Notes: generated by a model not told the origin, from the sequence alone. DNA of 64,000 nucleotides from Bifidobacterium breve (GCA_945889195.1 CAMDBB010000002.1:62001-126000), one strand, 5' to 3'. Positions 21,225-33,099 are shown, counted from the stretch's first letter. Made by a program: numbers and translations.

Positions 21225-23152
21225 TAGCTCTGGTTGTTCTTCTTTGCACGTGATGTGGCTCGCGCGCGTTCTGCGCCATCGAGAGTCACCTTGCGAATAC
21301 GAACAACTGCAGGAGTTACTTCAACGCATTCATCTTCGCGACAGAATTCGAGAGCGCCTTCCATATTGAGCTTCTTAGGTGGAATCAACTTTTCAGAATC
21401 ATCTGTGCCTGATGCACGCATGTTGGTGAGCTTCTTTTCACGAACACAGTTGACATCCATATCGTCAGAACGTGAGTTCTCACCGATAACCATGCCTTCA
21501 TAGACTTCATCACCTGGTTCTACGAAGATAGAACCGCGCTCTTGAATTCCAGCGAGCGCATAAGAAGTAACAGCGCCCATACGATCTGAGACAAGAGATC
21601 CTGTTCCGCGTGTGCGAAGTTCTCCGAACCATGGTTCGTATGAATCAAAGACGTGGTGAAGAAGTCCGGTTCCGCGAGTTTCAGTAAGAAACTCGGTACG
21701 GAAACCAATCAAGCCACGGGAAGGAACCTTGTAATCAAGGCGAATCCAGCCAGTGCCGTGGTTAACCATCTGTTCCATACGGCCCTTACGAAGGGCCATC
21801 AATTGAGTAAGAACACCTAGGTAATCTTCAGGAGCATCGATAGATAGTCGCTCCATTGGTTCATGGAGTTTTCCATCAATCATCTTGGTAACAACCTGTG
21901 GCTTACCAACTGTTAATTCGAAGCTTTCGCGCTTCATGATTTCAACGAGAACAGCGAGCTGAAGTTCGCCACGTCCTTGAACTTCCCATGTATCTGGGCG
22001 CTCAGTATTGAGAACGCGAAGTGAAACGTTACCAACGAGCTCCTTATCAAGACGATCCTTCACTTGGCGCGCAGTAAGCATCTTTCCGCTCTTGCCCGCA
22101 AGAGGAGATGTATTGATACCGATTGTCATCGAGATTGATGGTTCATCAACTGTAATAAGCGGAAGTGCATGTGAGTTTTCAAGGTCAGCAAGAGTTTCAC
22201 CCAAGGTGATTGTCTCGATACCAGCGACGGCAATGATGTCACCCGGGCCTGCCTCAAGTGCTGGAACACGCTCGAGCGCTTCAGTCATCAGAAGTTCTGA
22301 AACCTTGACGCGCTCTGTTGTTCCATCTGTCTTAATCCACGAAACAGTCTGTCCCTTTTTAATCACACCTTCGTGAACGCGGCAGAGAGCCAAACGTCCA
22401 AGGAATGGAGATGAGTCAAGGTTTGTGACGTGCGCCTGAAGTGGTGCACCTTCGTGATAAACCGGAGCTGGAATTGCAGAGAAGATAGTGTCGAATAGAA
22501 CATCGAGGTTCTCTTCTACTGGCATTCCACCATCTGCTGGACGAGTAAGGGACGCGCGGCCTGCCTTGGCAGATGCGTAGACAACTGGGAATTCAATCTG
22601 CTCTTCATTGGCATCGAGATCGAGGAAGAGGGCATATGCCTCATCGACAACTTCTGCGATACGTGAGTCAGGACGGTCGACCTTATTAATAAGGAGAATA
22701 ACGGGAAGGTTCTTCTGGAGCGCTTTACGCAATACGAAACGTGTCTGCGGCAGCGGACCTTCAGATGCATCAACGAGAAGGATTACGCCATCAACCATTT
22801 CAAGACCACGTTCAACTTCACCACCGAAATCTGCGTGGCCTGGTGTGTCAATGATGTTGATGACAGTGTCACCGCGACGAACAGATGTGTTCTTGGCAAG
22901 AATCGTAATTCCCTTTTCGCGTTCTAGATCCATTGAATCCATCATGCGATCTTGGCCTTCTTCTTGCTTCTTATAAGCAGCAAAGGCTCCGGATTGCCAC
23001 AACATCGCATCAACGAGCGTTGTCTTTCCGTGGTCAACGTGAGCGATGATCGCTACGTTGCGCAGGTTGTCGCGGGTCTTCCGAGGAAGATCCTTGAGGT
23101 GCGCCTGATTAAGTCGTGCGCGGGCTGTGTTTAGGGCTGGGTTGTTAGACAT
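21224..23152 (-). CDS. typA: translational GTPase TypA/BipA
   Basis: NVAIIAHVDHGKTTLVDAML, DTPGHADFGGEVER, C-terminal TypA motifs. Confidence 0.97.
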   Translation of the reverse strand: MSNNPALNTARARLNQAHLKDLPRKTRDNLRNVAIIAHVDHGKTTLVDAMLWQSGAFAAYKKQEEGQDRMMDSMDLEREKGITILAKNTSVRRGDTVINIIDTPGHADFGGEVERGLEMVDGVILLVDASEGPLPQTRFVLRKALQKNLPVILLINKVDRPDSRIAEVVDEAYALFLDLDANEEQIEFPVVYASAKAGRASLTRPADGGMPVEENLDVLFDTIFSAIPAPVYHEGAPLQAHVTNLDSSPFLGRLALCRVHEGVIKKGQTVSWIKTDGTTERVKVSELLMTEALERVPALEAGPGDIIAVAGIETITLGETLADLENSHALPLITVDEPSISMTIGINTSPLAGKSGKMLTARQVKDRLDKELVGNVSLRVLNTERPDTWEVQGRGELQLAVLVEIMKRESFELTVGKPQVVTKMIDGKLHEPMERLSIDAPEDYLGVLTQLMALRKGRMEQMVNHGTGWIRLDYKVPSRGLIGFRTEFLTETRGTGLLHHVFDSYEPWFGELRTRGTGSLVSDRMGAVTSYALAGIQERGSIFVEPGDEVYEGMVIGENSRSDDMDVNCVREKKLTNMRASGTDDSEKLIPPKKLNMEGALEFCREDECVEVTPAVVRIRKVTLDGAERARATSRAKKNNQS

Positions 23153-24218
23153 TGAATCTGAACTCCACTACGTCTCCGTCTTGCATGATGTATTCCTTGC
23201 CTTCCATACGGACCTTGCCCTTTGCTTTCGCATCGACCATCGAGCCCGCTTCTACCAAGTCGGCAAAAGAAACGATTTCAGCTTTAATGAAACCCTTTTG
23301 GAAATCTGTGTGAATGACGCCAGCAGCCATCGGTGCTGTATCGCCTTTATGAATAGTCCAAGCGCGCGCTTCTTTTGGACCTGCTGTGAGATAAGTTTGT
23401 AGACCAAGAGTGTCGAATCCAACGCGAGCAAGCGTTGCCAGCCCTGGCTCTTTCAAACCAATCGCTTGCAGTAATTCGAGCGCATCTTCATCAGAGAGTT
23501 CGGCAAGCTCTGCCTCTGTCTTTGCATCCAAGAAGATTGCTTCAGCCGGAGCTACCAGCGCAGATAACGTTGCGCGCAAGGCATCATCGGCAAGTTCAGC
23601 GGCATCAACGTTAAAGACATAAAGAAATGGTTTTGCTGTCAGCAAGTGAAGTTCGTGGAGCAAGGTGAGATCAATCTTTGATTGCGAGAGCGGCTTACCT
23701 GATTGCAACCATTCGTTGGCAGCCTTAACCGCTTCAAGAATTGGCGCCTTCTCTTTAGCAACGCGCGCCTCTTTTTCTAGTCGCGGAATTGCCTTCTCAA
23801 TAGTCTGTAAATCTGCGAGCGCAAGTTCCATATTGATTGTTTCCATGTCACTGGAAGGATCGATACGACCATCAACGTGGACAACATCGCCATCGTTAAA
23901 GACGCGGATTACTTGGCAGATGGCATCGGTTTCACGAATATTGGCTAGAAACTTATTTCCAAGGCCCGCACCCTCAGATGCGCCTTTGACGATGCCGGCG
24001 ATATCAACAAAGGAGAGAGCCGCGGGCAGAAGCTTCTCTGAGCCAAAGATCGAAGCGAGCTTGGCTAGACGCTCATCAGGAACGCCTACGACACCCACAT
24101 TGGGCTCGATGGTGGCAAAGGGATAGTTGGCTGCCAAGACGCTGTTCTTGGTGAGAGCGTTAAATAGGGTCGACTTACCAACATTCGGCAATCCGACGAT
24201 TCCAATTGAGAGGCTCAT
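23145..24218 (-). CDS. ychF: redox-regulated ATPase/GTPase YchF
   Basis: GIVGLPNVGKSTLFNALT, C-terminal TGS region ARAWTIHKGDTAPMAAGVIHTDFQKGFIKAE. Confidence 0.97.
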   Translation of the reverse strand: MSLSIGIVGLPNVGKSTLFNALTKNSVLAANYPFATIEPNVGVVGVPDERLAKLASIFGSEKLLPAALSFVDIAGIVKGASEGAGLGNKFLANIRETDAICQVIRVFNDGDVVHVDGRIDPSSDMETINMELALADLQTIEKAIPRLEKEARVAKEKAPILEAVKAANEWLQSGKPLSQSKIDLTLLHELHLLTAKPFLYVFNVDAAELADDALRATLSALVAPAEAIFLDAKTEAELAELSDEDALELLQAIGLKEPGLATLARVGFDTLGLQTYLTAGPKEARAWTIHKGDTAPMAAGVIHTDFQKGFIKAEIVSFADLVEAGSMVDAKAKGKVRMEGKEYIMQDGDVVEFRFNV

Positions 24219-24269
24219 AAGTAGGACAGCCTACGCGGGATTGTCAGCGCCTCCTGCCACGATTGCCCC

Positions 24270-25457
24270 ATGTCCAGCGCACTCGTGACCTTAATAACTC
24301 TCATTTGTGGCCTATTTATTGGCCTCGCCCTCGGTATCTGGATTTCAAAGATTAAATCCAGTGCAGCAGGTGGAGGTAATGAAAAACTTGCACAAGAACT
24401 CAACGATGTGCGCGTATTGCTGAAAGCATCTGAAGATCGCTTAAGGGCTGCTGAAGCAAAGTCCGAAAATGAAACAAAGATTGCAACGCAACTTGAAGAG
24501 ATGAAATCAACTGTTGAACGTATGCGCGCGCAGGCACAAGATGCATCTGAGAAGCGAGTGGCATCTGAAACTCAATTGATTGGCACCATCGATGAGATGC
24601 GTAAAGCATCTACCTCTTTCTTTGATGAAACTAAGAAGATTGCTGGCGCACTTGCTAGCTCGCAGACTCGCGGTAAGTTCGGTGAAGCGCAGTTACAACT
24701 TCTCCTTGAACAAGCGGGCTTGCGCGAAGGCCACGAATTTCAAGCGCAACGTTCAACTACCGATGCTGACTCATCTGGCATTCCCGATGTCACTGTCGCA
24801 ATGCCTGGCGGCTCTAAGCTCTTCATTGATTCCAAATTTCCCTTTGATCGCTTCCTCGAAGCCTTTGCTACCGAAGATCAAGATCTGCGCGATGAACTCT
24901 TAGCTGCGCACACCAAAGATTTACTCAAGCATGTTGATGCACTCGCAAAGCGCGGCTATCACAAATCACAAGGTTCACCAGATTTTGTTGTTCTCTTCCT
25001 CCCCTTTGAAACCCTTCTCGCTGAATCACTTCGCATCGATCCGCTACTTCTCGAAAAGTCATTTAAGGTCGGCGTTACGCTGGCAACGCCAACTTCCATG
25101 ATGGCGCTACTGCGCACAGTCGGACATATCTTTACCCGCAATCAACTCGCTGAGAATGCCGATGACATCACCAAAGTTGCCGGCACCTTCCTGAAAAATC
25201 TCACCCTCTTACATACCAAGATTGTCGCAGTCGGTAAGGCGATTAATTCAACTTCTAAAGCCTATGAAGATCTTGTTCCGACGGCTGAAAAGACAGTGCT
25301 CGCACCTGCTCGCCGTATTCACAAGTTGGGCGTTACTGGCGATAAAGATAAACTTGCAATTGAATACCCGGAAGCGCCCGCTAGCGTGCGAGAGCTACAG
25401 AACGCAGAGTTAGATGGCGATGATGGTTATATCGATGTTGAAGTTGTAGAGGAGTAA
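24270..25457 (+). CDS. rmuC: DNA recombination protein RmuC
   Basis: Coiled-coil N-terminus, SQTRGKFGEAQLQLLLEQAGL, DSKFPFDRF, VVLFLPFETLLAESL. Confidence 0.93.
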   Translation: MSSALVTLITLICGLFIGLALGIWISKIKSSAAGGGNEKLAQELNDVRVLLKASEDRLRAAEAKSENETKIATQLEEMKSTVERMRAQAQDASEKRVASETQLIGTIDEMRKASTSFFDETKKIAGALASSQTRGKFGEAQLQLLLEQAGLREGHEFQAQRSTTDADSSGIPDVTVAMPGGSKLFIDSKFPFDRFLEAFATEDQDLRDELLAAHTKDLLKHVDALAKRGYHKSQGSPDFVVLFLPFETLLAESLRIDPLLLEKSFKVGVTLATPTSMMALLRTVGHIFTRNQLAENADDITKVAGTFLKNLTLLHTKIVAVGKAINSTSKAYEDLVPTAEKTVLAPARRIHKLGVTGDKDKLAIEYPEAPASVRELQNAELDGDDGYIDVEVVEE

Positions 25458-25461
25458 GTAG

Positions 25462-25890
25462 ATGGCAACAGCAATCAAGAAGCCTGCAATTCCAGGTCCG
25501 GGCCTTAAGAAGCAGGGCGTTGTTGTGCTGCAATCTCTCTTTCTCTTCATACTCGTTGGCCTTGAGATGTGGATACGCGATGGCGCTGGAATTCTTTCGG
25601 GGCTTGCTATCTGTCTAGTTACTTACGGCGGCGTTGCCTACGGTCGCACCGGTACTCGTTATGTTTCAGCAGTTACTCCGCCGCTCGCCTTTGCAGCAAC
25701 TGCGCTCTTGCTTACGATTCTCTCTGATGGTCTTCGCCCATCACGAGTCGGAATTGATTTCATTGCAACTCTTGCCAGCGTTGCGCCATTCCTACTTATT
25801 AGCGCGCTCTACGGCTGGTTTATGTTCTTTAACGAGAAGGCGAAGAACCGCCCATCAAAGCGCTTACAGAGCGCTCCAGAAGTTCGCTAA
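25462..25890 (+). CDS. DUF6542-like membrane protein
   Basis: 142-aa ORF with four predicted TM segments, immediately downstream of rmuC. Confidence 0.6.
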   Translation: MATAIKKPAIPGPGLKKQGVVVLQSLFLFILVGLEMWIRDGAGILSGLAICLVTYGGVAYGRTGTRYVSAVTPPLAFAATALLLTILSDGLRPSRVGIDFIATLASVAPFLLISALYGWFMFFNEKAKNRPSKRLQSAPEVR

Positions 25891-26649
25891 GACTCTGACT
25901 GTCTCTTCCGGTTGATCTTCATTGGGGCAATGTCCAGCTGCCTTAATGATGGTGCGGGGCGCAGCTAAATCCTTAGCCATCTGATCCTGTAAATCTAAAG
26001 GCCAGGCATCATCGTCTTCTCCGTAAATAACATGCACAGGAATCTTAAGCGCTGCAATCTCTTTAATTAGCGACTCTGCGCTCTGCAAGTGCAGCGCCAT
26101 GGTGTGTGTCGAGCGAGGGTCCGATGCGGTCCAACGCTTCTTGTAAATTTCATAGCGCGGCAGCAACTTATCTGTCTCTTCTTTAAAGCGATCCCATGAT
26201 TCTTGCATCGACATACTCGCGAGAATCTCAAGGCTTGCTTGCAACTCTGGTTTACCTGGAATTGCATGCGGGCCGCTGCAAAACAAAGTCAGTGAAGAGA
26301 ATGTGTCAGGGGATTCAACAACGGCGCGCTGTGAAATCAACCCACCGAATGAATGGCCAAAGAGATGTGGCTTAACAAAACCAAAGCTTTTGACTAGCTC
26401 AATGACATCTAGCGCTAAGGAGCGCACTTCATATGCGCCTTCGCGCACGCTATGCGCTGATTCATGTTGGCCGCGATTATCAAAGGTCAGAACGCGATAT
26501 CCCATATCTGCAAGCAAGGGGCCAATCAGATTGAAATCTTCTTTACTACCGGTCCAGCCATGCACAAGAACTACATCGGCGATACGTGTAGTTGGTTCGT
26601 AGATTTCAACGGCTAACTTTTCACCCTGAATATCTACGAAAGTGGCCAC
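25864..26649 (-). CDS. alpha/beta hydrolase
   Basis: VLVHGWTGSKEDF, GHSFGG nucleophile elbow, C-terminal GHCPNEDQPEE. Confidence 0.9.
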   Translation of the reverse strand: MATFVDIQGEKLAVEIYEPTTRIADVVLVHGWTGSKEDFNLIGPLLADMGYRVLTFDNRGQHESAHSVREGAYEVRSLALDVIELVKSFGFVKPHLFGHSFGGLISQRAVVESPDTFSSLTLFCSGPHAIPGKPELQASLEILASMSMQESWDRFKEETDKLLPRYEIYKKRWTASDPRSTHTMALHLQSAESLIKEIAALKIPVHVIYGEDDDAWPLDLQDQMAKDLAAPRTIIKAAGHCPNEDQPEETVRVLANFWSAL

Positions 26650-27599
26650 TATTTGGCAGCCTTTAGATCTGCGCGAAGCTCTTTAGGTAGGGCAAAGAGG
26701 AGCGTCTCTTCAGTAGCGCGCACCTCTTGCACATCGTGATAACCACGTGAATCTAAGTGCTTGAGCAAATCATCAACCAAGATTTCAGGAACAGAAGCGC
26801 CGCTGGTAACGCCAATAGTTTCAGCCTTTTCAAACCACTCATCTTTTACCTCAGCTGCATAATCAACGAGATAGGCAGCTTTGGCGCCATATTCAAGGGC
26901 TACTTCAACGAGGCGCACTGAGTTTGAAGAGTTGGTAGATCCCACAACGATGACGAGATCTGCTTGCGGTGCAATCGCTTTAATCGCTTCTTGGCGATTC
27001 TGGGTTGCATAACAGATGTCATCAGATGGTGGGTTAGCAATCTCAGGGAAGCGCTCTTTTAGGATTGCAACTGATTGCATGGTTTCATCGACTGAAAGTG
27101 TTGTCTGAGTGAGCCAGACCAACTTCTTTCCAGGAGTTGGTTGGATAGTGCGCGCTTCATCGAGTCCATCGACGATACGTACCTTGCCTGGAGCTTCTCC
27201 AGCTGTTCCTTCAACTTCTTCATGGCCATTATGGCCAATCAATAAAATTTCTGTCTCATCATTGGCAAAGCGCTTTACCTCGTTATGCACCTTGGTAACG
27301 AGTGGACAGGTCGCATCGATGGTCTTCAAGTTACGAGCGGCAGCTGCCTCGTGGACAGCAGGTGAAACACCGTGCGCTGAGAAGACAACGGTGGCACCTT
27401 CTGGAACTTCATCGGTCTCGTTAACGAAGATGACGCCACGTTGTTCAAGAGTTGAGACCACATGCTTGTTATGCACAATCTCTTTACGGACATAGACAGG
27501 AGCTCCATAGAGTTCGAGTGACTTCTCAACAGCCACCACTGCTCGGTCGACGCCTGCGCAATATCCACGCGGCGCAGCTAGGAGAACTCTCTTGCTCAT
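26649..27599 (-). CDS. ispH: 4-hydroxy-3-methylbut-2-enyl diphosphate reductase
   Basis: [51 protein letters not shown]. Confidence 0.97.
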   Translation of the reverse strand: MSKRVLLAAPRGYCAGVDRAVVAVEKSLELYGAPVYVRKEIVHNKHVVSTLEQRGVIFVNETDEVPEGATVVFSAHGVSPAVHEAAAARNLKTIDATCPLVTKVHNEVKRFANDETEILLIGHNGHEEVEGTAGEAPGKVRIVDGLDEARTIQPTPGKKLVWLTQTTLSVDETMQSVAILKERFPEIANPPSDDICYATQNRQEAIKAIAPQADLVIVVGSTNSSNSVRLVEVALEYGAKAAYLVDYAAEVKDEWFEKAETIGVTSGASVPEILVDDLLKHLDSRGYHDVQEVRATEETLLFALPKELRADLKAAK

Positions 27600-27625
27600 G
27601 TGGGTGAGTCTATTAGGCTCGCGCT

Positions 27626-28834
27626 ATGTTCGAAACTTCAAGCGAATCCCCCGCCCCAGTTCGGGTCGTCTCTGAAGCGCTCAAGGAATATATCGATCGT
27701 TTAGGCCCTATCTGGATTGAGGGCGAGATTTCAGAATTAAATGAACGTAGCGGCGGCATGGCTTTTATGCGTCTGCGCGATACATCGGCAGATATGAGTA
27801 TCTCTGTCATGTGTTACAAATCAGTTTTAGCAACAGCGCAACCACTTCCAGCCAATGCTCGCGTTGTTATCCATGCCAAGCCATCATGGTTTACCAAAAA
27901 TGGTTCGCTAACAATGTCTGCCAAAGAGATTCGTCAGGTGGGAGTTGGTGAGTTACTTGCTCGCCTTGAGGCGCTGAAAGAGAAGTTGGCGCTCGAGGGG
28001 CTCTTTAACTCCGATCGTAAAGTGAAGTTGCCGCTGCTGCCGCGCACCGTTGGATTGATCTGTGGACGTAATACCGATGCTGAAAAAGATGTGGTTGAAA
28101 ATGCACGCCGTCGTTGGCCCGCTGTGCAATTTGAGATTCGAGAAGTTGCCGTGCAAGGCGCTGCTGCAGTTGTAGAAGTTTCGCAAGCGTTACAAGAGTT
28201 AGAAGCTAATCCACTTGTTGATGTCATCATCATTACTCGTGGCGGTGGCTCTTTTGAAGATCTCTTGCCCTTTAGCGATGAATCACTCGTGCGCTTGGCT
28301 GCCTCTTGTAAGACTCCAATCGTCAGCGCTATTGGACATGAGAAAGATGCACCTTTACTTGATCTCGTCGCTGATTACCGCGCATCAACGCCAACAGATG
28401 CTGCCAAGAGAGTTGTCCCTGATATTGCCCAAGAGATCAGCGATATCGAGAAGCTCCGCGATCGTGCGCTACGTTCTTTGGTGGCCCGCCTTGACTTTGA
28501 ATCGCAGCAAATTGCCCAACTGCGTAACCGCCCTGTGATGAAAGATCCGATGGTCATGGTCACCACAAGGCGCGATGAGTTAAAGGCGCTCCGTGATCGC
28601 GCGTTACGTGGCTTTGCATCCCTGATTGAAATTGAGAAGAAAGAGTTGAAGGGCGTGCGCGATCACTTACGTTCGCTCTCGCCGCAATCAACGATGGACC
28701 GTGGCTATGCGGTGGTGCAATTAACTGATGGAAAGATTCTGCGCGATGCTACCAAGTTAAAGGCAGGCACCGCTTTACGTATCCGCGTGGCAAAAGGCGA
28801 GACCGGCGCCACAGTCACAGCAAGCAACGATTGA
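27626..28834 (+). CDS. xseA: exodeoxyribonuclease VII large subunit
   Basis: WIEGEISELN OB-fold, GLICGRNTDAEKDV, IITRGGGSFEDLLPF, SAIGHEKD. Confidence 0.96.
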   Translation: MFETSSESPAPVRVVSEALKEYIDRLGPIWIEGEISELNERSGGMAFMRLRDTSADMSISVMCYKSVLATAQPLPANARVVIHAKPSWFTKNGSLTMSAKEIRQVGVGELLARLEALKEKLALEGLFNSDRKVKLPLLPRTVGLICGRNTDAEKDVVENARRRWPAVQFEIREVAVQGAAAVVEVSQALQELEANPLVDVIIITRGGGSFEDLLPFSDESLVRLAASCKTPIVSAIGHEKDAPLLDLVADYRASTPTDAAKRVVPDIAQEISDIEKLRDRALRSLVARLDFESQQIAQLRNRPVMKDPMVMVTTRRDELKALRDRALRGFASLIEIEKKELKGVRDHLRSLSPQSTMDRGYAVVQLTDGKILRDATKLKAGTALRIRVAKGETGATVTASND

Positions 28835-28849
28835 GAGTAGATTGTTCCC

Positions 28850-29053
28850 ATGGCTGCAAGCGAGAAGAAGCTTTCCTATGAACAAGCCCGCGAAGAGCTT
28901 GCCGAAATTGTTGAATCTCTCGAAGATGGCAGCGCGACCTTAGAAGAATCACTCAAGCTCTGGGAACGTGGCGAAGAGTTAGCCAAGATCTGCCAGGAAT
29001 GGTTAGACGGGGCGAAGAAGAAGATTGAAGCCGCTAAAAAAGGCGCCGAATAA
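28850..29053 (+). CDS. xseB: exodeoxyribonuclease VII small subunit
   Basis: [44 protein letters not shown]. Confidence 0.95.
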   Translation: MAASEKKLSYEQAREELAEIVESLEDGSATLEESLKLWERGEELAKICQEWLDGAKKKIEAAKKGAE

Positions 29054-30711
29054 TGTCTCCAGACTTTTCATACTCTGATCTTCTGCCCATCGGTAAAGAC
29101 ACCACAAAATATCGCCTGATTTCGCGCGAAGGTGTGAGCGTTGTAAAGCTCGGCGATAAAGAGTTTCTGCAGGTAGAACCAGCAGCACTGACTTTGCTGA
29201 CAGAGACTGCCATCCACGATATTTCACATTACCTGCGCAGCGAGCATCTCGAGCAGCTAGCAAAGATCCTGAAAGATCCAGGGGCGTCAGCCAATGATCG
29301 CTTTGTCGCGCTCGATTTACTAAAGAATGCCAATATCGCAGCTGGTGGCATCTTGCCGATGTGCCAAGACACCGGCACAGCGCTCATCATGGGCAAGAAG
29401 GGTCAGTATGTGCTGACGACCGCCAAAGATGAAGTTGCGCTATCACAGGGCGTTTATGACGCCTATACAAAGTTAAATCTACGTTATTCGCAGATGGCGC
29501 CTGTAACTACCTGGGAAGAGAAGAACACTGGCAATAACCTTCCTGCACAAATTGAAATTTATGCAGATAGCGACCACCAAGATGAATATAACTTTATGTT
29601 TATTGCTAAAGGTGGCGGTAGCGCCAATAAATCATTCTTGTATCAAGAGACAAAGGCTGTATTAAATCCAACCTCATTTATGAATTGGCTCGATGAGAAG
29701 CTCCGTTCGATTGGAACCGCAGCATGTCCTCCGTATCACTTGGCGATTGTTATCGGCGGCACCAGCGCTGAGCACACTGTAAAGACCGCTAAGTTAGCTA
29801 GCACCCATTACCTCGATCACTTGCCAACGCAAGGAGATGCAGCAACTGGCCATGGTTTCCGTGATCTAGCGCTAGAAGAAGAAGTCTTTAAGTTAACTCA
29901 GAAGCTAGGAATAGGCGCACAGTTCGGTGGAAAGTATTTCTGCCACGATGTCCGCGTCGTACGCCTGCCCCGCCACGGCGCATCTCTACCTATCGCAATC
30001 GCTGTTTCATGTTCTGCCGATCGCCAAGCAAAGGCGAAGATCACTAAAGATGGCATCTTCCTGGAACAACTTGAGACAGAACCTGCTCATTTCTTACCTG
30101 AGACAACTGATGAGCACCTCGATGACAACGTTGTTGCTATCAACCTCAACCAACCGATGGATGCCATCCGCGCCGAGCTTTCCAAGCACCCCGTAAAGAC
30201 CCGTCTTTCACTGACCGGAACGATTGTGGTGGCTCGCGATATCGCCCATGCCCGCATTAAAGAGATGATCGATGCTGGTAAGCCGATGCCGGATTACATG
30301 AAGAGCTACGCCGTTTATTACGCAGGCCCTGCCAAGACTCCAACTGGCTTGGCCTCTGGTTCATTTGGTCCAACGACTGCAGGTCGTATGGATTCTTATG
30401 TGGATCAATTCCAAGCTCATGGTGGATCTTTTGTCATGCTCGCTAAAGGTAATCGCTCAAAGGCAGTGACCGATGCCTGCGCCAAACATGGTGGCTTCTA
30501 TCTCGGATCTATTGGTGGGCCGGCAGCTCGCCTTGCCCAAGATTGCATTAAGAAAGTTGAAGTTCTCGATTTTGAAGATCTAGGGATGGAAGCTGTCTGG
30601 AAGATTGATGTCGTTGATTTTCCCGCCTTCATCGTCGTTGACGATAAGGGAAATGATTTCTTCGCAGAGATTTCGAAATTGGTCAAGATCACTGCTAAGC
30701 CTGAAATTTAA
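29053..30711 (+). CDS. class I fumarate hydratase
   Basis: [60 protein letters not shown]. Confidence 0.95.
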   Translation: MSPDFSYSDLLPIGKDTTKYRLISREGVSVVKLGDKEFLQVEPAALTLLTETAIHDISHYLRSEHLEQLAKILKDPGASANDRFVALDLLKNANIAAGGILPMCQDTGTALIMGKKGQYVLTTAKDEVALSQGVYDAYTKLNLRYSQMAPVTTWEEKNTGNNLPAQIEIYADSDHQDEYNFMFIAKGGGSANKSFLYQETKAVLNPTSFMNWLDEKLRSIGTAACPPYHLAIVIGGTSAEHTVKTAKLASTHYLDHLPTQGDAATGHGFRDLALEEEVFKLTQKLGIGAQFGGKYFCHDVRVVRLPRHGASLPIAIAVSCSADRQAKAKITKDGIFLEQLETEPAHFLPETTDEHLDDNVVAINLNQPMDAIRAELSKHPVKTRLSLTGTIVVARDIAHARIKEMIDAGKPMPDYMKSYAVYYAGPAKTPTGLASGSFGPTTAGRMDSYVDQFQAHGGSFVMLAKGNRSKAVTDACAKHGGFYLGSIGGPAARLAQDCIKKVEVLDFEDLGMEAVWKIDVVDFPAFIVVDDKGNDFFAEISKLVKITAKPEI

Positions 30712-30764
30712 GACTCGGTCTTAGCGGTGAAGGTTTGAAAACCTCAGCCGGCGGAAAAAGATTT

Positions 30765-31352
30765 TTAGTAGTAATTACTGCGCTTGAACTTTGACCATGC
30801 TTTGCAAGGTGTGTCATAGCGGATATCGATATAGCGAAGTCCCCAACGAATCTGAGTCACAGGGTTGGTGCGCCAATCGGTTCCAACAACTGCCATCTTG
30901 TCAGCAGGTAACGCCTGTGGGATTCCGTGGGCGCCGCTTCGCTTATTGCGAGCCTTGTAATTCCAATTGCTCTCTTTAGTCCAGAGGCTATTGAGGCATG
31001 AGTACTGGCTATCGCCCCATGAGTATTCAACGTTCATGATCGCCTTAGCGACTTGCTTGGCACCGCGCTCTTCGCGGGCCTGGTTGACCTGCTGCATCGC
31101 ATAAGCAACCAGCGCCATCTCGGAGGTCTGGCCTATCAAGGCAGCCGATGGCATATTGCCGGCAACTGTCAGGTTCTTGGAAGCTGGCAGAGCAAGGCGG
31201 GTGGTCATGGGAAATTCGAGGCCATAGGCAGTTGTCTGGGAGGTCGCGATAAAGAGCATCGAAGCGACCATCGTCCAGAGCGCCGGCTTGAAGTGCTTGG
31301 AAGTTTTGAGGCAGGCAAGAGCGGCGAAGAAGTCACGGATATCTCGTGTCAT
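30765..31352 (-). CDS. secreted lytic transglycosylase-like protein
   Basis: N-terminal signal/TM; SLWTKESNWNYKARNKRSGAHGIPQALP SLT-like motif. Confidence 0.85.
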   Translation of the reverse strand: MTRDIRDFFAALACLKTSKHFKPALWTMVASMLFIATSQTTAYGLEFPMTTRLALPASKNLTVAGNMPSAALIGQTSEMALVAYAMQQVNQAREERGAKQVAKAIMNVEYSWGDSQYSCLNSLWTKESNWNYKARNKRSGAHGIPQALPADKMAVVGTDWRTNPVTQIRWGLRYIDIRYDTPCKAWSKFKRSNYY

Positions 31353-31621
31353 CTGATCTGCTCCTGTCTTTGCTCGCGTGGCAACGTGGCCTCAAAAATT
31401 TAGATAATCGAGGCCCGCGTTCTTGGGGAATGGTGAAAGAGTGGCAAGGGATAGGGCCTGTCGCAAATTTATCCCTGCGTGAGTCGCAAATTCTCAGGAA
31501 AGGAGGGCGCTGTGGATAGGCAAAAGCGCAGGTCAGTTAGGGCAAAGTCTTATATGTCCGATTTGTCGCTGTGAGATATAAAAGGCTACTGATAGGGGAG
31601 GTAAGGGGGTGAGAGCGAGCC

Positions 31622-32992
31622 TTAAGCCTGTGGCCCCTCGAGCATCTCGGTGACCAACGCTGCGATCGGCGAGCGCTCTGAGCGAGTCAGGGTCACGTGG
31701 GCGAAGAGCGGGTGGCCCTTGAGCGTTTCGACCACGGCGACGACGCCATCATGGCGGCCAACGCGCAAGTTATCGCGCTGGGCAACGTCGTGGGTCAGGA
31801 CTACTCGAGAGCCCTGCCCGATGCGAGAGAGGACGGTGAGCAGAACTCCACGTTCGAGGGATTGGGCTTCATCGACGATCACAAATGAGTCATGTAACGA
31901 GCGGCCACGGATGTGGGTTAGTGGCAGAACTTCGATCAGGCCGCGGTCGATGACTTCATCGATGACCGCTTGGCTGACGAGCGCGCCCAAAGTGTCAAAG
32001 ACTGCCTGAGCCCAAGGCGACATCTTCTCGCCCTCGCTGCCCGGCAGATATCCCAGCTCTTGTCCGCCGACGGGATAGAGCGGGCGGAAGATGACGACCT
32101 TTTTATGTAGGCGCTTCTCCATCACCGCTTCCAAACCGGCGCAGAGAGCAAGGGCTGACTTACCGGTTCCGGCGCGACCGCCGAGAGAGATGATGCCGAT
32201 GCTCTCATCAAGAAGTAAATCGAGGGCAATCCGTTGTTCAGCAGAGCGACCATGAAGGCCAAATGCTTGGCGGTCGCCACGCACTAATTGCAACTGCTTA
32301 TCTGCAGTCACTCGTGCGAGCGCACTTCCCTTTTCAGAGTGCAGAACGATTCCGGTATGTACCGGATGTTGGTGGGCAGATTCATGATCTGCGCGATCTG
32401 AGGCATAGAGCTCATCGATAACAGAGTGGCCGACAGAGATCTCTTCGATACCGGTCCAGCCGCTATTGGAAACAAGTTCAGCAAGATATTCCTGCGCTTC
32501 AACTCCGACAGAGGATGCTTTCACGCGAAGTGGCAGATCCTTTGTTACTAGAACTACCTGCTTGCCATCTGACATGAGGTTCTTGGCAATTGCCAAGATG
32601 CGGGAATCATTGGTGCCATCACGCAAGAAACCGTGTGGCAAGGTACTTAAATCTGTGTGGTTGAGTTCGACTGAAAGAGTGCCGCCCTCTGGAGTCACAG
32701 TCAGTGGCGCATCGAGGCGGCCATGTTCAATGCGCAGATCATCGAGTGCGCGCAAGGCAGCGCGGGCAAAGTAGCCGAGTTCAGGATGGTCACGCTTTGT
32801 CTCAAGTTCGCCAATAACAGCGATAGGAATGATTACTTCATGCTCTTCAAATCGCGCCAGCGCGCCGGGGTCTGCCAGCAGGACCGATGTATCTAAAACA
32901 TATGTTTTACGCGCTTTATTGTTCTTGCCTGATGCTGCTGACTTTGAAGTAGCCAAGGCCCAACCATTCTCTTTAGTTGTAATCGCCTGCAC
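31622..32992 (-). CDS. PhoH family protein with N-terminal PIN domain
   Basis: [18 protein letters not shown] start; [43 protein letters not shown]. Confidence 0.93.
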   Translation of the reverse strand: MQAITTKENGWALATSKSAASGKNNKARKTYVLDTSVLLADPGALARFEEHEVIIPIAVIGELETKRDHPELGYFARAALRALDDLRIEHGRLDAPLTVTPEGGTLSVELNHTDLSTLPHGFLRDGTNDSRILAIAKNLMSDGKQVVLVTKDLPLRVKASSVGVEAQEYLAELVSNSGWTGIEEISVGHSVIDELYASDRADHESAHQHPVHTGIVLHSEKGSALARVTADKQLQLVRGDRQAFGLHGRSAEQRIALDLLLDESIGIISLGGRAGTGKSALALCAGLEAVMEKRLHKKVVIFRPLYPVGGQELGYLPGSEGEKMSPWAQAVFDTLGALVSQAVIDEVIDRGLIEVLPLTHIRGRSLHDSFVIVDEAQSLERGVLLTVLSRIGQGSRVVLTHDVAQRDNLRVGRHDGVVAVVETLKGHPLFAHVTLTRSERSPIAALVTEMLEGPQA

Positions 32993-33099
32993 GAGTGCAG
33001 TAGTTCGAATAGAGCTTCTGACTCGTAAAAGATAGAACTAATGAATCGGACTATTGGTGCGACACGCCACCAAAAGATTTAACGTAATGAAAAGTTAAT

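Noticed and set aside
30709-30723. TAAGAC-TCG-GTCTTA palindrome at the fumarase stop codon
   Set aside because: Six-base-pair stem without a T tract; may help termination between convergent genes but is not distinctive.
31353-31620. Possible c-di-AMP (ydaO-type) riboswitch upstream of the transglycosylase gene
   Set aside because: Actinobacterial cell-wall hydrolases often carry one, but I could not find its conserved G-rich and pseudoknot segments on the minus strand here.
33054-33073. TTGGTG...CACCAA hairpin between the DUF3817 and phoH genes
   Set aside because: Short stem with no convincing T tract; too weak to call a terminator or regulatory RNA.
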